The notes: a model not told the origin generated them from the sequence alone. Positions 43,573 through 52,803 are shown, counted from the stretch's first letter. The stretch: DNA of 64,000 bases from Thiodiazotropha sp040506775 (GCA_040506775.1 JBEVWC010000029.1:1-64000); one strand, 5' to 3'. Translations and numbers: made by a program.

Positions 43573-44396
43573 AGGCAAAATTCCTCCTCCAGTTCGGCAA
43601 CCGAGAACTCACTGTTATTCTCCGGCTGCCAGACCGGGTAGTTCGCAGCATAGATCACACCGGTGGCGAGGTCATCCGTACCCTGGATCATCTGTGCCGC
43701 CTGGATGGGGTTGCTGGTAGGCAACTGCTGATCGAAACCATGCACCTGGTCTTTCCAGTCCCGCTGTTCCGGTCGAAAGGTCACACATCCGCTGAGTACC
43801 TGAACAAAGGCAAACCCGGGATACTGCATCGCTTCGACCAGAATGCGGGTCACCTCCGTGGGATCGCCGGAATATCCCCGGGCGATGAAACCGGCCCCCG
43901 CGGCTAGAGCGATGGCTGCGGGATTGAAGCTGGGGATCCCGGTGCCATGCGGAGTCATCTTGCTCTTTGCCCAGTCGGGACGGGTGGTCGGCGAGGCCTG
44001 ACCCTTGGTCATACCATACACCTGATTGTCCATCACGATGTAGGTCATATCCATGTTGCGTCGGCAGGCATGCAGAAAATGATTGCCGCCGATGGAGAAA
44101 CCATCACCATCACCGCCAGCCACCACCACGGTCAGATCCGGTCGCGCCGCCTTCAGTCCTGACGCAGCCGCCAGCGCCCTGCCATGAATGCCGTGAAAAC
44201 CGTAACTGTCGATATAGGCCGGCAGACGGGAGGAACAGCCGATACCCGAAACAACCGCCACCTCCTCCTTGGCCAGCCCCAGATGAGCCATGGCCTTGGT
44301 CAGGGCCGACAGCACCGCGAAATGGCCGCAGCCGGGACACCAGACGGGCTTGATATCCGATTTGTAGTCTTTTGCCTTGAGAGAAGGTACGGGCAT
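43569..44396 (-). CDS. korB: 2-oxoacid:ferredoxin oxidoreductase, beta subunit (KorB-like)
   Basis: 275 aa from ATG 44396 (GGAG precedes it). Thiamine diphosphate-binding subunit: KPVWCPGCGHFAVL, SGIGCSSRLP, VVAGGDGDGFSIGGNHFLHACRRN with the GDG...N motif, VMDNQVYGMTKGQASPTT, and a later SGCVTF cysteine; together the cysteines bind the [4Fe-4S] cluster. Family members oxidatively decarboxylate 2-oxoglutarate or pyruvate with ferredoxin, or run in reverse. Substrate choice cannot be read here. Unusually it is separated from korA by two opposite-strand genes. Confidence 0.9.
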   Translation of the reverse strand: MPVPSLKAKDYKSDIKPVWCPGCGHFAVLSALTKAMAHLGLAKEEVAVVSGIGCSSRLPAYIDSYGFHGIHGRALAAASGLKAARPDLTVVVAGGDGDGFSIGGNHFLHACRRNMDMTYIVMDNQVYGMTKGQASPTTRPDWAKSKMTPHGTGIPSFNPAAIALAAGAGFIARGYSGDPTEVTRILVEAMQYPGFAFVQVLSGCVTFRPEQRDWKDQVHGFDQQLPTSNPIQAAQMIQGTDDLATGVIYAANYPVWQPENNSEFSVAELEEEFCL

Positions 44397-44578
44397 GAAT
44401 GCACTCCGACGCAACGGGCTGATTGTCACCATGGTAATGCAACCCCAGCCCGGAAAACAGGATTAACGCCACGGGCGCCTGGTATACGGGTAATCCCGGA
44501 TACTCAAGCCCGGCATGAGCGGCATAATAAGACTGGCCAATGCCAGGAAGAATTTCAAGCGCCAACAGGAAGGTCACC

Positions 44579-45235
44579 ATGATTACAGGCCCATCTCACG
44601 AGTACCCTTCAAGGTCGAAAGGCCACCCTGATCGACACGCCACGGGTCATCAGGACCCGGAAACCCTGCTCGACGAACTCTCCGAGATCGAGATCCAGCG
44701 GGCCGTTCGAAAACGAACCACAACCGCGGAAAAATTGGCCCGCAATGCGCCTCAAGCGCATCGCAAGGAGATGGAGAAGCTGTTCAATATCGGCCTTTAT
44801 GTGCACGAGCGGTTTGAACAGATTCACAAACTACCCAGACGGGACATCAATGGCGCCCTGGCGATTTTTCTCTACGGTATCTGGTCGACCTACAACCCGG
44901 GCCACCGCATTCCTGGCCCATCCTTCCCCCGTCTGATCACTTCCTCCCATGAGATTCTTGCCAAGTGGGGGGATTTCCTTGAAACCTATGAAAGATCCGC
45001 ACCGGGGAAACGTCAATCTCTCTATGAAACCTTCGCCATGGTTGGAAACTGGCTGCTGATGATTCAGCACCATCTCAACGCACAGCCGGACGATACTGCG
45101 TTGAACAACGTTAAGATCATGGTCCGGGAAATCATTGTACGAAGTCTCAAGATCGAGCCCGAATGCATCATCATCGGCCAGGACGGCCACCTGATGCTGA
45201 TTCCGCTGACCCACTCACAAGAGATATCCGCATGA
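44579..45235 (+). CDS. Unknown cytoplasmic protein, paralogue A of a two-gene cassette
   Basis: 218 aa, ATG 44579 with GGAAGG upstream. No signal peptide. It shares with the next gene the core pattern EK(L/I)FNI(G/A)LYV, then a D(I/L) helix, FLYG(I/A)WS(T/A)YN, and a C-terminal block with I.QDG.L. The arrangement recalls, from memory only, proteins annotated as DUF6683. Function unknown. It sits between korB and korA but on the opposite strand, and its stop overlaps the start of the next gene by four bases. Confidence 0.75.
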   Translation: MITGPSHEYPSRSKGHPDRHATGHQDPETLLDELSEIEIQRAVRKRTTTAEKLARNAPQAHRKEMEKLFNIGLYVHERFEQIHKLPRRDINGALAIFLYGIWSTYNPGHRIPGPSFPRLITSSHEILAKWGDFLETYERSAPGKRQSLYETFAMVGNWLLMIQHHLNAQPDDTALNNVKIMVREIIVRSLKIEPECIIIGQDGHLMLIPLTHSQEISA

Positions 45236-45975
45236 AGCCCGGGAAGTTTATTGCACGGATGCTACTGACCGCATCCCTCTCGACCTTTTCCACCCTGATC
45301 AACTGTGCCCCATCGGACGCACCGCTGCCGATGCCCGCCTTTGCCATTGAAGGGCTGGATAAAATGCTGGCCGAGTCCGTTCAGATCAGTTCCCGGAACT
45401 CCGCTTCGGATGACTCAGGAAAGGCCTTTGCCCGGGAAATCAGCACCATCACCCAGCAGGAGCTGGTCGATGCTGCCAGCAATGTCACGGCCTCGGCAAA
45501 AGAGCTGGCGAAAGTTTTCCCGGAACAGAATCGGGCGAACATGGAGAAAATCTTCAATATCGCCCTCTATGTGCAGCAGCGCATCGAAAAGGCGGCCGGG
45601 GTTCCTGAGGGAGATCTGGCCACGGCGGTATCTTCATTCCTCTATGGGGCCTGGTCCGCCTACAACGGTGGCGCTGAGATACCGGACGAAAAGATCCCGG
45701 TCCTTCACAGGCAGATCCAGCAGGTTTTCGCCAACAACGACACGATGAGGAACATCCTCAACAATGGCACAGCGGATCAACGCCAAAAACTCTACGAGTA
45801 CCTCTCCATGACGGGAAACTGGATGGCCATGTTCTCCGATACTCTGAAACAGACCCAGGACCAGAACACAATCAACGCCATCCGCGAAATTGCCAAACAG
45901 CTCTACTACAGCAGTTTCAAACTGGATATCGAAAGACTGCACATTGCACAGGATGGAAGCCTGTCACTCGGGTAA
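45232..45975 (+). CDS. Unknown exported protein, paralogue B of a two-gene cassette
   Basis: 247 aa from the ATG at 45232, overlapping the previous stop as ATGA. A signal sequence (about 1-24, MLLTASLSTFSTLINC) ends in a cysteine with LINC, a non-ideal lipobox, so it is either a lipoprotein or a periplasmic protein. The mature part aligns by eye with paralogue A (MEKIFNIALYVQQRIEKAAG, SSFLYGAWSAYNGG, LYEYLSMTGNWMAMF, HIAQDGSLSLG). Thus one copy stays inside and the other is exported. No known catalytic motif. Function unknown. Confidence 0.75.
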   Translation: MKPGKFIARMLLTASLSTFSTLINCAPSDAPLPMPAFAIEGLDKMLAESVQISSRNSASDDSGKAFAREISTITQQELVDAASNVTASAKELAKVFPEQNRANMEKIFNIALYVQQRIEKAAGVPEGDLATAVSSFLYGAWSAYNGGAEIPDEKIPVLHRQIQQVFANNDTMRNILNNGTADQRQKLYEYLSMTGNWMAMFSDTLKQTQDQNTINAIREIAKQLYYSSFKLDIERLHIAQDGSLSLG

Positions 45976-45990
45976 CAGGCATAGCCACTA

Positions 45991-46027
45991 GCAGGCTGTC
46001 CGCCTGAGAGGAATTTCAACGGCCTGC
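45991..46027. repeat. GCAGGCTGTTGAAA repeat, copy 2 (short palindrome)
   Basis: GCAGGCTGTCCGCCTGAGAG then GAATTTCAACGGCCTGC. The right half on the minus strand reads GCAGGCCGTTGAAATTCC, matching the termini of the element at 53203-53345. It lies between the convergent ends of paralogue B and korA. Confidence 0.7.
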
Positions 46028-46034
46028 CAGCGCC

Positions 46035-47777
46035 TCACGCCTCAGAAAGGCTTTCCTGTATGAGGACTTTCATCTCACGTACAACACGACCGGGACGTAT
46101 CGGCAAGGGACCCGGTTGTGCCAGAGATACCGCCTGCGGTGGTAACGCTGCTTCGGCACGCAGGTAGTGGTAGAGCTGAGCACCATGATTTTGTTCCACC
46201 ACCAGTACCTGATCCATATCGGCCAGGGCCTCCTGAAGTGCGGCTTTCTGCAACGGCGCAATCAACCTCAGTGCAACCACCTTGACCGGTTGACCTGCTT
46301 CACGGAGTCTGTCGGCCGCTTCCTTGACCGCACCGCTGCTGGAACCCCAGGTGATCATACAAACTTTGCCCTCTCCTGTGATTTCCGCCCATTCGGTGCC
46401 GTAATCGAAATCGGTCAGTTTATGAAGGCGCTTGTTCAACTGCTCCCGGTGGTCCACTGACATGCTCGAGGGCGTGCCCCGGGTGTTGTGTTCCAGCCCA
46501 TCAGCGGTATACATGCCACAGGGGGTGCCGGGCAGAGTCATGGGTGATACGTGATCAGGACTCTCCCTGTAACGGAGGTACTCCGCATCCGGTTGGGTTT
46601 CAACCTTTCGTACCAAAGGCAGCTCGATCTCTTCGGCGGCCTCGATGATGGTCTGGGACTGCCCCAGCGACTGATCGGAAAGCACCAGAGCAACGGTTTG
46701 CAGGTGTTCCGACAATTGAACCGCCCACTGGGTGGTGAAGACCGCGTCGCGAATCGACAGGGGCGCCAACACCAGATGGGGTGCATCACCATGCAGGCTG
46801 TACAGCGCCTGGTTGAGGTCGGACTGTTCGGATTTGGTGGGTATGCCGGTGGAGGGTCCGCCGCGCATCACATTGATCACGGTGACCGGTGTTTCACTCA
46901 CCAGGGCCAGACCCAGGCCTTCCACCATCAGGCTGAGCCCCGGACCGGAGGTGGCGGTGAGTGACGGTACGCCACCGAATGACGCACCAATGATCATGTT
47001 GATCGAGGCGAGTTCGTCTTCAGCCTGGAGCAGGGATCCACCGACTTTCTCAAGACGTGGCGCCAGCCACTCCAGGATCTCGCTGGCCGGGGTAATGGGA
47101 TAGGCCGCAACAAACCGGATACCGCCACGCAAGGCACCCAGGCCACAGGCCTGGTTGCCCGTGATACTCCAGCGGTTGGGTTGTTTACCCGGCGCCGCCA
47201 GTTCAATCTGGGTTCGCCGATCGTGATTGTAGCCCAGTTCCAGGGCGCGCAAAGCGCTCTCGAGCACCTGGGCACCTTTCTTCGAAAGTACCTGCCGGAC
47301 CCCCTCCTTCATCGCATCCAGGGATAGCCCGCAAGTTACCGCCGCGGCACCCAGGGCGACCATGTTGAGCCGCCCTTCCGGTAATCCAGAGGCCAGGGTC
47401 TTGAAAGGAATTTCCCGAACCTGGGCGCCATTGCTGCGCAACAACGCGGGCACTTCGCCCGCTTTCGGATCACACAGGATCAGACTCCTCTCACCCAGAG
47501 GAATCTCGTCTGCGAAGCGTTCGATATTCAACCAGTCCAGGGCGACCAGGAGATCGTATTCATCCCCCATGCATTCCACCGGCGCGGTGCCAAGGCGGAT
47601 CATCGAGGCGGATTCGCCGCCACGTATCTGGGGTCCGGCGGAGCGGGTCATCAATCCCTGAAAACCACTTTGTGCCGCCGCTTCAAGAAGGATCCGTCCC
47701 GTGGTCACCGCACCGCTGCCACCGGATCCGGTGACCGCCACGGAGTAGCTTGTCCTGGTCTTTTGAGGACTATTCAT
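46035..47777 (-). CDS. korA: 2-oxoacid:ferredoxin oxidoreductase, alpha subunit with fused gamma domain (KorA-like)
   Basis: 580 aa. Residues about 10-190 are the gamma domain (VTGSGGSGAVTTGRILLEAA; RSAGPQIRGGESASMIRLG), and about 205-580 the alpha pyrimidine-binding and transketolase C-terminal-like domains (GNQACGLGALRGGIRFVAAY, YPITPASEILEWLA, TATSGPGLSLM, and EQNHGAQL near the end). This fused architecture is usual for KorA of Proteobacteria. The gene starts eight bases inside the 3' end of the OmpA-like lipoprotein gene. KorB is encoded further downstream after a divergent insertion. Confidence 0.9.
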   Translation of the reverse strand: MNSPQKTRTSYSVAVTGSGGSGAVTTGRILLEAAAQSGFQGLMTRSAGPQIRGGESASMIRLGTAPVECMGDEYDLLVALDWLNIERFADEIPLGERSLILCDPKAGEVPALLRSNGAQVREIPFKTLASGLPEGRLNMVALGAAAVTCGLSLDAMKEGVRQVLSKKGAQVLESALRALELGYNHDRRTQIELAAPGKQPNRWSITGNQACGLGALRGGIRFVAAYPITPASEILEWLAPRLEKVGGSLLQAEDELASINMIIGASFGGVPSLTATSGPGLSLMVEGLGLALVSETPVTVINVMRGGPSTGIPTKSEQSDLNQALYSLHGDAPHLVLAPLSIRDAVFTTQWAVQLSEHLQTVALVLSDQSLGQSQTIIEAAEEIELPLVRKVETQPDAEYLRYRESPDHVSPMTLPGTPCGMYTADGLEHNTRGTPSSMSVDHREQLNKRLHKLTDFDYGTEWAEITGEGKVCMITWGSSSGAVKEAADRLREAGQPVKVVALRLIAPLQKAALQEALADMDQVLVVEQNHGAQLYHYLRAEAALPPQAVSLAQPGPLPIRPGRVVREMKVLIQESLSEA

Positions 47778-49161
47778 TGATTATCAGAACCTCGATGCGA
47801 CGATTGGTCTTACGTCCCTCTTCGGTTTCGTTATTGGCCACGGGGCGGGTTTCGCCATAACCGATAGCAGTCAAACGGGTGCGTTTCACCCCCCCGACCT
47901 TTTCCAAGAACGATGCGACGGTCTCCGCCCGTTGCTGAGATAGTGTCAGATTCGCCTCCGCGCTACCAACCGAATCGGTATGTCCTGAGACCACAACATT
48001 GGGATTGGGAAAGGTGTTCACTGCAGTCACGATCTTGTCCAGCAGGGCAAAATTCTCTGCCTGGATATCCGCACCGCCGCTGGGAAAATTGAAGGCATGT
48101 AGCTCGAGCAGCACATTGTGACCCTGGCGATAGACATTGGCCTCGTAGGGTGAGAACAGCCGCTGGATCTTGTCGAAGCGCTCCTGGGCCTCACGATTCT
48201 GCCGCTCCATGGTCGCCAGACGGGTCTCCAGGTCAATACGGGTCGCCAACTCGGTCCGTTGCATGGTCACATAGTGCTTGAGCTTGTCTTTCAGGATCTG
48301 CACCACCTCGTGATTGGGTTGATCGAAGGGCAGTTCCTCGGACAGGGGTTCATTGATCTGGCTGAGCTGATTCTGATACCACAGGAGGATATCCTCGAGG
48401 CTGAACTCCCGGCTTTCAAAATCCTTGACCAGTTCGGTGATCTCGATACTGCGCTTAGCCAGCTTGCTTGCCTGAAGGGCATGGTTGCGGGCCTTATCAC
48501 GTTGACTGCGATTGGTTTCGAGTACAGCGATGGCCAGGGTAAGCTCATCATTGGCCCGTTTCAGGGTTTTCGGTGCGTATTCGTCCGCCTCGCTCTGTAC
48601 CGCCAATTGAATGTCCTTGCGGGCATTCTCCGTGGCCTCCTGCTTGAGTGCCTCCAGCTCAATCTGGGCATAGCCTTCGAGCATCTCAGGCCGCCACTTC
48701 TTGGCCGCCTCGAGATCCCCCTCTTCCACCAGTTCCGAGGCCTTGCGCAGCTTGTTATCGAGGGCCTTGAAGCGCTCTTCCTGAAGGGTATCGGCGCCCG
48801 CTTCGATGGCCAGGCCTCGGGCATCCAGCACTTCGCGCATCAGCGCCTTGGAGACATTGGCATCCGCTTCGGCCTTGCTGATCACCCGCCAGCCTTCCTC
48901 CAGGGTCTTGGCCACCTTTTCACTGTTACGTGTGCGTCCAAGGGAGATCGCCTGCAACAGAATCTCCTGGGAGCGGGCAAAACCCTTGGGAGCCAGATCG
49001 AATCGGCCCTTGCTCAGATCCTCACTCAAGCGTCCTTTGTAGGCGGAGATCTCATCATACTCTTCGATGACCTGATGCTCGGAAAGGGTCGGAGCCGTGG
49101 TGCAGCCCCAGACTGACAGGCCAAGTGTCAACAGGACCGCCCATCTCAACAACGATGACAT
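47770..49161 (-). CDS. OmpA-family lipoprotein with long coiled coil (DUF4398-like)
   Basis: 463 aa from ATG 49161, supported by GAGGGG nine bases upstream and by a lipoprotein signal MSSLLRWAVLLTLGLSVWGC. The central 300 residues are highly charged, helical and coiled-coil-like, as in DUF4398/DUF4398-OmpA proteins (ARNHALQASKLAKRSIEITE). The C-terminal peptidoglycan-binding OmpA domain (FNFPSGGADIQAENFALLDK, VSGHTDSVGSAEANLTLSQQ, GYGETRPVANN, KTNRRIEV) is complete. It likely links outer membrane and cell wall across the periplasm. Its 3' end overlaps korA, which is unexpected functionally. Confidence 0.88.
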   Translation of the reverse strand: MSSLLRWAVLLTLGLSVWGCTTAPTLSEHQVIEEYDEISAYKGRLSEDLSKGRFDLAPKGFARSQEILLQAISLGRTRNSEKVAKTLEEGWRVISKAEADANVSKALMREVLDARGLAIEAGADTLQEERFKALDNKLRKASELVEEGDLEAAKKWRPEMLEGYAQIELEALKQEATENARKDIQLAVQSEADEYAPKTLKRANDELTLAIAVLETNRSQRDKARNHALQASKLAKRSIEITELVKDFESREFSLEDILLWYQNQLSQINEPLSEELPFDQPNHEVVQILKDKLKHYVTMQRTELATRIDLETRLATMERQNREAQERFDKIQRLFSPYEANVYRQGHNVLLELHAFNFPSGGADIQAENFALLDKIVTAVNTFPNPNVVVSGHTDSVGSAEANLTLSQQRAETVASFLEKVGGVKRTRLTAIGYGETRPVANNETEEGRKTNRRIEVLIINE

Positions 49162-49181
49162 ATCACAGATCCCCTCGCGAT

Positions 49182-49709
49182 TCAGGAGTGTTCCGAAAGC
49201 CATAATCGTAACCGCAGAGTCAGTTCGGGTGTGTAGCCCACGGTCACAAAGCGGATCTTCAGATCCTTGTCGACGATGTAACTGGTTGGCAGACCTTTCA
49301 CGCGCCAGGCAGCGGCGATGTCTCCTCCCGCATCATTGATGGTACTGAAACCCAGGTTTCGCGACTGCAGATGTTCCCGAACCTCTTGAGCCGGCCCTGA
49401 CTGCATGGCCACGGTGATAACCCGGTGAGAGCGAGACAGGTCATCAATGCTGGAGGCTTCCAGGCCGCAGACCGGACACCAGGAAGCCCAGAAGTGGACT
49501 AACACCGGCCCATCCGCAAAATCCGCCAGGTCGAAATGTTCTCCCGCCAGGGTCTGTCCCAGCAAAGGGGGGGCATCACCGACCACCAAATCCCGAGTTT
49601 GCCAGAGATGAACCAGGAACAGAACCAGTATCAATCCAAGGAGTTCGGCACCCCAGCGCAGCATACGCCGTCCCAAAGTGGGTGATTCCTTGGCTTGCTT
49701 TTTTTCCAT
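49182..49709 (-). CDS. TlpA/ScsD-like membrane-anchored thiol-disulfide protein
   Basis: 175 aa. One N-terminal transmembrane helix (about 21-37) exposes a thioredoxin fold to the periplasm: FWASWCPVCGLEASSID with active cysteines C78 and C81, and KGLPTSYIVD with the cis-Pro. The short chain and CPVC motif resemble ScsD/TlpA proteins that maintain thiols in the envelope. It precedes the OmpA-like lipoprotein by 20 bases and follows iscX by about 40 bases, so it could be co-transcribed at the end of the isc operon. Confidence 0.85.
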   Translation of the reverse strand: MEKKQAKESPTLGRRMLRWGAELLGLILVLFLVHLWQTRDLVVGDAPPLLGQTLAGEHFDLADFADGPVLVHFWASWCPVCGLEASSIDDLSRSHRVITVAMQSGPAQEVREHLQSRNLGFSTINDAGGDIAAAWRVKGLPTSYIVDKDLKIRFVTVGYTPELTLRLRLWLSEHS

Positions 49710-49750
49710 ACCCGAATACCGATGCGGCTGAGCGGATGAGCAGCCGGGGC

Positions 49751-49951
49751 TTACTCCCGTTCTTCGATCCAGGCGGCCTGGATGGCCTCAAGGATCTTCT
49801 CCCCGGAATGGTAGGGATCGTCGTCGAAATCGTCCAGTTGCATGACCCAGTTGCGCAAATCGACGAAATTCACGCTGCGTGGATCCACTTCCGGATAGGT
49901 TTCATCGAGTTCGATGGCAATGTTGAGGCTGTCGACCCATTTCAATCCCAT
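49751..49951 (-). CDS. iscX: Iron-sulfur cluster assembly protein IscX
   Basis: 66 aa, exactly the size of IscX/YfhJ. MGLKWVDSLNIAIELDETYP, then PRSVNFVDLRNWVMQLDDF and EKILEAIQAAWIEE are diagnostic. IscX binds IscS and iron and slows cluster formation in iron-rich conditions. Last gene of the isc operon, nine bases after fdx. Confidence 0.97.
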   Translation of the reverse strand: MGLKWVDSLNIAIELDETYPEVDPRSVNFVDLRNWVMQLDDFDDDPYHSGEKILEAIQAAWIEERE

Positions 49952-49960
49952 AGCTACCTC

Positions 49961-50299
49961 TCAGTGATGTTCTGACACCATATTGATCGTGTACTTGGGA
50001 ATCTCGACCACGAGATCCACCTCTCCGACTTTCGCCTGACAACTCAAGCGGGACTCCGGCTCGAGGCCCCAGGCCTTGTCGAGCATGTCCTCTTCCACCT
50101 CGTCGGCTTCGCCCAGGGAATCGAAACCCTCCCGCACGATCACGTGACAGGTGGTACAGGCGCAGGATTTCTCGCAGGCGTGTTCAATCTCTATGCCGTG
50201 CTGCAAGGCCGCGTCACAAAGGGTGATACCCGGTTCAACATCGATCACCGCACCCTCGGGGCAGATCTCTTCATGGGGCAGAAAGATGATTCGTGTCAT
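49961..50299 (-). CDS. fdx: [2Fe-2S] ferredoxin of the ISC system
   Basis: 112 aa. Adrenodoxin-type ferredoxin with cluster ligands C42, C48, C51 and C87 (HACEKSCACTTCHV and LSCQAK). It delivers electrons for cluster assembly on IscU. An extra cysteine at 46 is common in this family. It lies 12 bases after hscA. Confidence 0.97.
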   Translation of the reverse strand: MTRIIFLPHEEICPEGAVIDVEPGITLCDAALQHGIEIEHACEKSCACTTCHVIVREGFDSLGEADEVEEDMLDKAWGLEPESRLSCQAKVGEVDLVVEIPKYTINMVSEHH

Positions 50300-50311
50300 G
50301 CGTTGTCTCTG

Positions 50312-52180
50312 TCAAAATTCATCTAGACTGTGGCCGGACATGGCCTGTTGGATACTTTGGTTCATACGGCGTTCGACATAGAAACCACAGGTCTTTTCCA
50401 GATCGGCGATGCGCGCCTTGATCTGTTGCGGATCGGTCGCATCGACCACCGCCTTGAGATCCTCCAGGGCCTGGTCGACCCGGGCACGTTCAGACGCATC
50501 CAGCAGACGCTCGCCATCCTCGGCCAGGGCGCTGACCAGGGCCTCAATGACCCGCTCGGCCTCGACCTGCTGTTCCCGAAGATTTCGCGCTAGTTTGTCA
50601 TCGCTGGCATGCGCGATGGAATCGCGCAACATGGTCTCGATCTCTAGATCGGTGAGACCGTAGGAGGGTTTGACCTCGATACTCGCGTGTACGCCACTGC
50701 TCTGTTCCACCGCACTGACGCTCAACAACCCGTCCGCATCCACCGCATAGGTGACACGGATGCGCGCGGCGCCCGCCACCATCGGGGGAATTCCCCGCAG
50801 CTCGAAGCGCGCCAGGGAGCGGCAATCGGAGACCAGTTCCCGTTCCCCCTGCACCACATGAATCGCCATCGCGGTCTGACCGTCCTTGAAGGTGGTGAAC
50901 TCCTGGGCCCGGGCCACCGGAATGGTGGTGTTGCGGCTGATCAGCTTTTCCGTCAGTCCGCCCATGGTTTCGATGCCCAGGGAGAGCGGAATCACATCCA
51001 ATAGCAACATCTCATCGCCGGGTTTGTTACCCACCAGGATGTCCGCCTGAATCGCCGCACCCACCGCGACCACCCGGTCCGGATCGATATCCACCAGGGG
51101 TTCAGTGGCAAACAGTTCGCCCACCATTTCCCGTACCCGGGGCACCCGGGTGGAACCGCCCACCATCACCACGTCTTCGACCTCTTCCGCGGACACGCCG
51201 GCATCCCGCAGGGTACGGCGGCAGGCCATCAGGGTTTTCTTCACCAGGGGATCGATCAGTTCATGAAATCCTGCCCGGTCGAGGTGGCCGCGCCATTCGG
51301 AACCATCCTCGAGGCTGACCACGATTTCGGTTTCGTCCGTATCGCTGAGGGCCTCCTTGGCCTCGCATCCGGCGCGGATCAGACGCTTGATCATGGCCTG
51401 GCCGGCATCCTCGGGTATCCCGGCCTGCTGCATGATCCAGGCGGCCACGGCGCGGTCGAAATCATCTCCGCCCAAGGCAGAGTCACCCCCCGTGGCCATG
51501 ACTTCGAACACGCCTTTGTTGAGTCGCAGAATGGAGATATCAAAGGTACCGCCACCCAGGTCATAGATCGCATGGATACCCTCCGCACCCTTGTCCAGAC
51601 CATAGGCCACCGCGGCGGCGGTAGGTTCGTTCAACAGCCGCAGCACATGCAACCCGGCCAGCTTGGCCGCATCCTTGGTTGCCTGGCGTTGGGCTTCATC
51701 GAAATAGGCGGGCACGGTGATCACCACACCCTGCAGGGGGCCACCGAGGGTGTTTTCCGCCCGATCGGAGAGCTGCCGGAGTATCTCCGCAGAGACCTCG
51801 ATGGGTGACACCTCACCGCTGCGGGTCTTGATTCGCGGCACCCGGCTGTCCGGCTGGGCAAACTCGTAAGGCAGCTGAGTGCCCAGGGTCTTGATATCCT
51901 CGACACCCCGGCCGATCAACCGTTTGACGGATGAGATGGTGTTGAGCGGATCGTCCACCTCGGTCTGTTTTGCCTCGTGACCGACCCGGATTCCGGACTC
52001 GAGATACTGAACCACCGAGGGTAACAGGTGCCGCCCCTGATCATCGGCCAGGGTCTCGGCCTGTCCGCTGCGGACACAGGCCACCAGTGAGTTGGTGGTA
52101 CCGAGATCGATACCCGCGGAAAGCCGGTGCTGATGAGGCGCCTGGGCCTGTCCCGGCTCGGCTATCTGTAGGAGCGCCAT
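50312..52180 (-). CDS. hscA: Fe-S assembly chaperone HscA
   Basis: 622 aa Hsp70-family ATPase, close to E. coli HscA (616 aa). Nucleotide-binding domain motifs GIDLGTTNSLVA, AVAYGLDKGAEGIHAIYDLG and VMVGGSTRVPRVREM are intact, followed by the substrate-binding domain that recognises the LPPVK loop of IscU. Works with the J-protein HscB encoded just upstream (gap 71 bases). Confidence 0.97.
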   Translation of the reverse strand: MALLQIAEPGQAQAPHQHRLSAGIDLGTTNSLVACVRSGQAETLADDQGRHLLPSVVQYLESGIRVGHEAKQTEVDDPLNTISSVKRLIGRGVEDIKTLGTQLPYEFAQPDSRVPRIKTRSGEVSPIEVSAEILRQLSDRAENTLGGPLQGVVITVPAYFDEAQRQATKDAAKLAGLHVLRLLNEPTAAAVAYGLDKGAEGIHAIYDLGGGTFDISILRLNKGVFEVMATGGDSALGGDDFDRAVAAWIMQQAGIPEDAGQAMIKRLIRAGCEAKEALSDTDETEIVVSLEDGSEWRGHLDRAGFHELIDPLVKKTLMACRRTLRDAGVSAEEVEDVVMVGGSTRVPRVREMVGELFATEPLVDIDPDRVVAVGAAIQADILVGNKPGDEMLLLDVIPLSLGIETMGGLTEKLISRNTTIPVARAQEFTTFKDGQTAMAIHVVQGERELVSDCRSLARFELRGIPPMVAGAARIRVTYAVDADGLLSVSAVEQSSGVHASIEVKPSYGLTDLEIETMLRDSIAHASDDKLARNLREQQVEAERVIEALVSALAEDGERLLDASERARVDQALEDLKAVVDATDPQQIKARIADLEKTCGFYVERRMNQSIQQAMSGHSLDEF

Positions 52181-52251
52181 CGCGTGGTCTACCTCGTCTT
52201 GTTTACCTGCAACGTCTGTGTCTTCCGCCTGGAGACGGCCGCTGACAGACG

Positions 52252-52800
52252 CTAGTTGTACTGATCTTCCAGTTCGGCTTCCGCCCGCTCCACTTCAGTG
52301 CGGAGTTTCTGCAGAAAGCGCATTTTGCGCAGTATCTCCCGGGCATCCTCGAGCTGTTCCGCGGTCGGACGCTCAAACAGCACAGCCATCTGTGCCACCA
52401 GGTCGGTGATCTGCTTACGGATCCGGTTACTCAGATCGAGCACGGCTTCGTAGGGGCCGGACTGACTGAGCAGGTTCTCGAGTTCTTCACGCAGCTCCAT
52501 CTGCTGCATAAGGAACTCCATGTCCTGGGTGGACTCGTTGAGACTGTCCATTTCGACACCGTGCAGCGACAGCAGATAGGCCGCCCGGGCGATTGGATCC
52601 TTGAGGGTTTCGAATGCCTCGTTGATCAGCGAGGCCCCCTGTACGGAAAGCCGCCGCTCCTGCTCCGTAGCATTGGCGTAGCGGTCGGGATGCACCACCC
52701 GTTGCAGGTCGCGATAGCGATCCGCCAGGGAGGTGCTATCGACGATATAGCCGACCGGAAGGCCAAACAGATCAAAGTAATTTTTCGAAAAATCCAGCAT
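52252..52800 (-). CDS. hscB: Fe-S assembly co-chaperone HscB
   Basis: 182 aa. The J-domain has the required HPD at 37-39 (RVVHPDRYANATEQE) and the C-terminal helical domain that binds IscU is present (about 90-180). HscB stimulates HscA and delivers IscU. The ATG at 52800 comes only four bases after the T run of a strong terminator hairpin and has no Shine-Dalgarno sequence, so initiation must be unusual or depend on readthrough transcripts. Confidence 0.95.
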   Translation of the reverse strand: MLDFSKNYFDLFGLPVGYIVDSTSLADRYRDLQRVVHPDRYANATEQERRLSVQGASLINEAFETLKDPIARAAYLLSLHGVEMDSLNESTQDMEFLMQQMELREELENLLSQSGPYEAVLDLSNRIRKQITDLVAQMAVLFERPTAEQLEDAREILRKMRFLQKLRTEVERAEAELEDQYN

Positions 52801-52803
52801 ATC

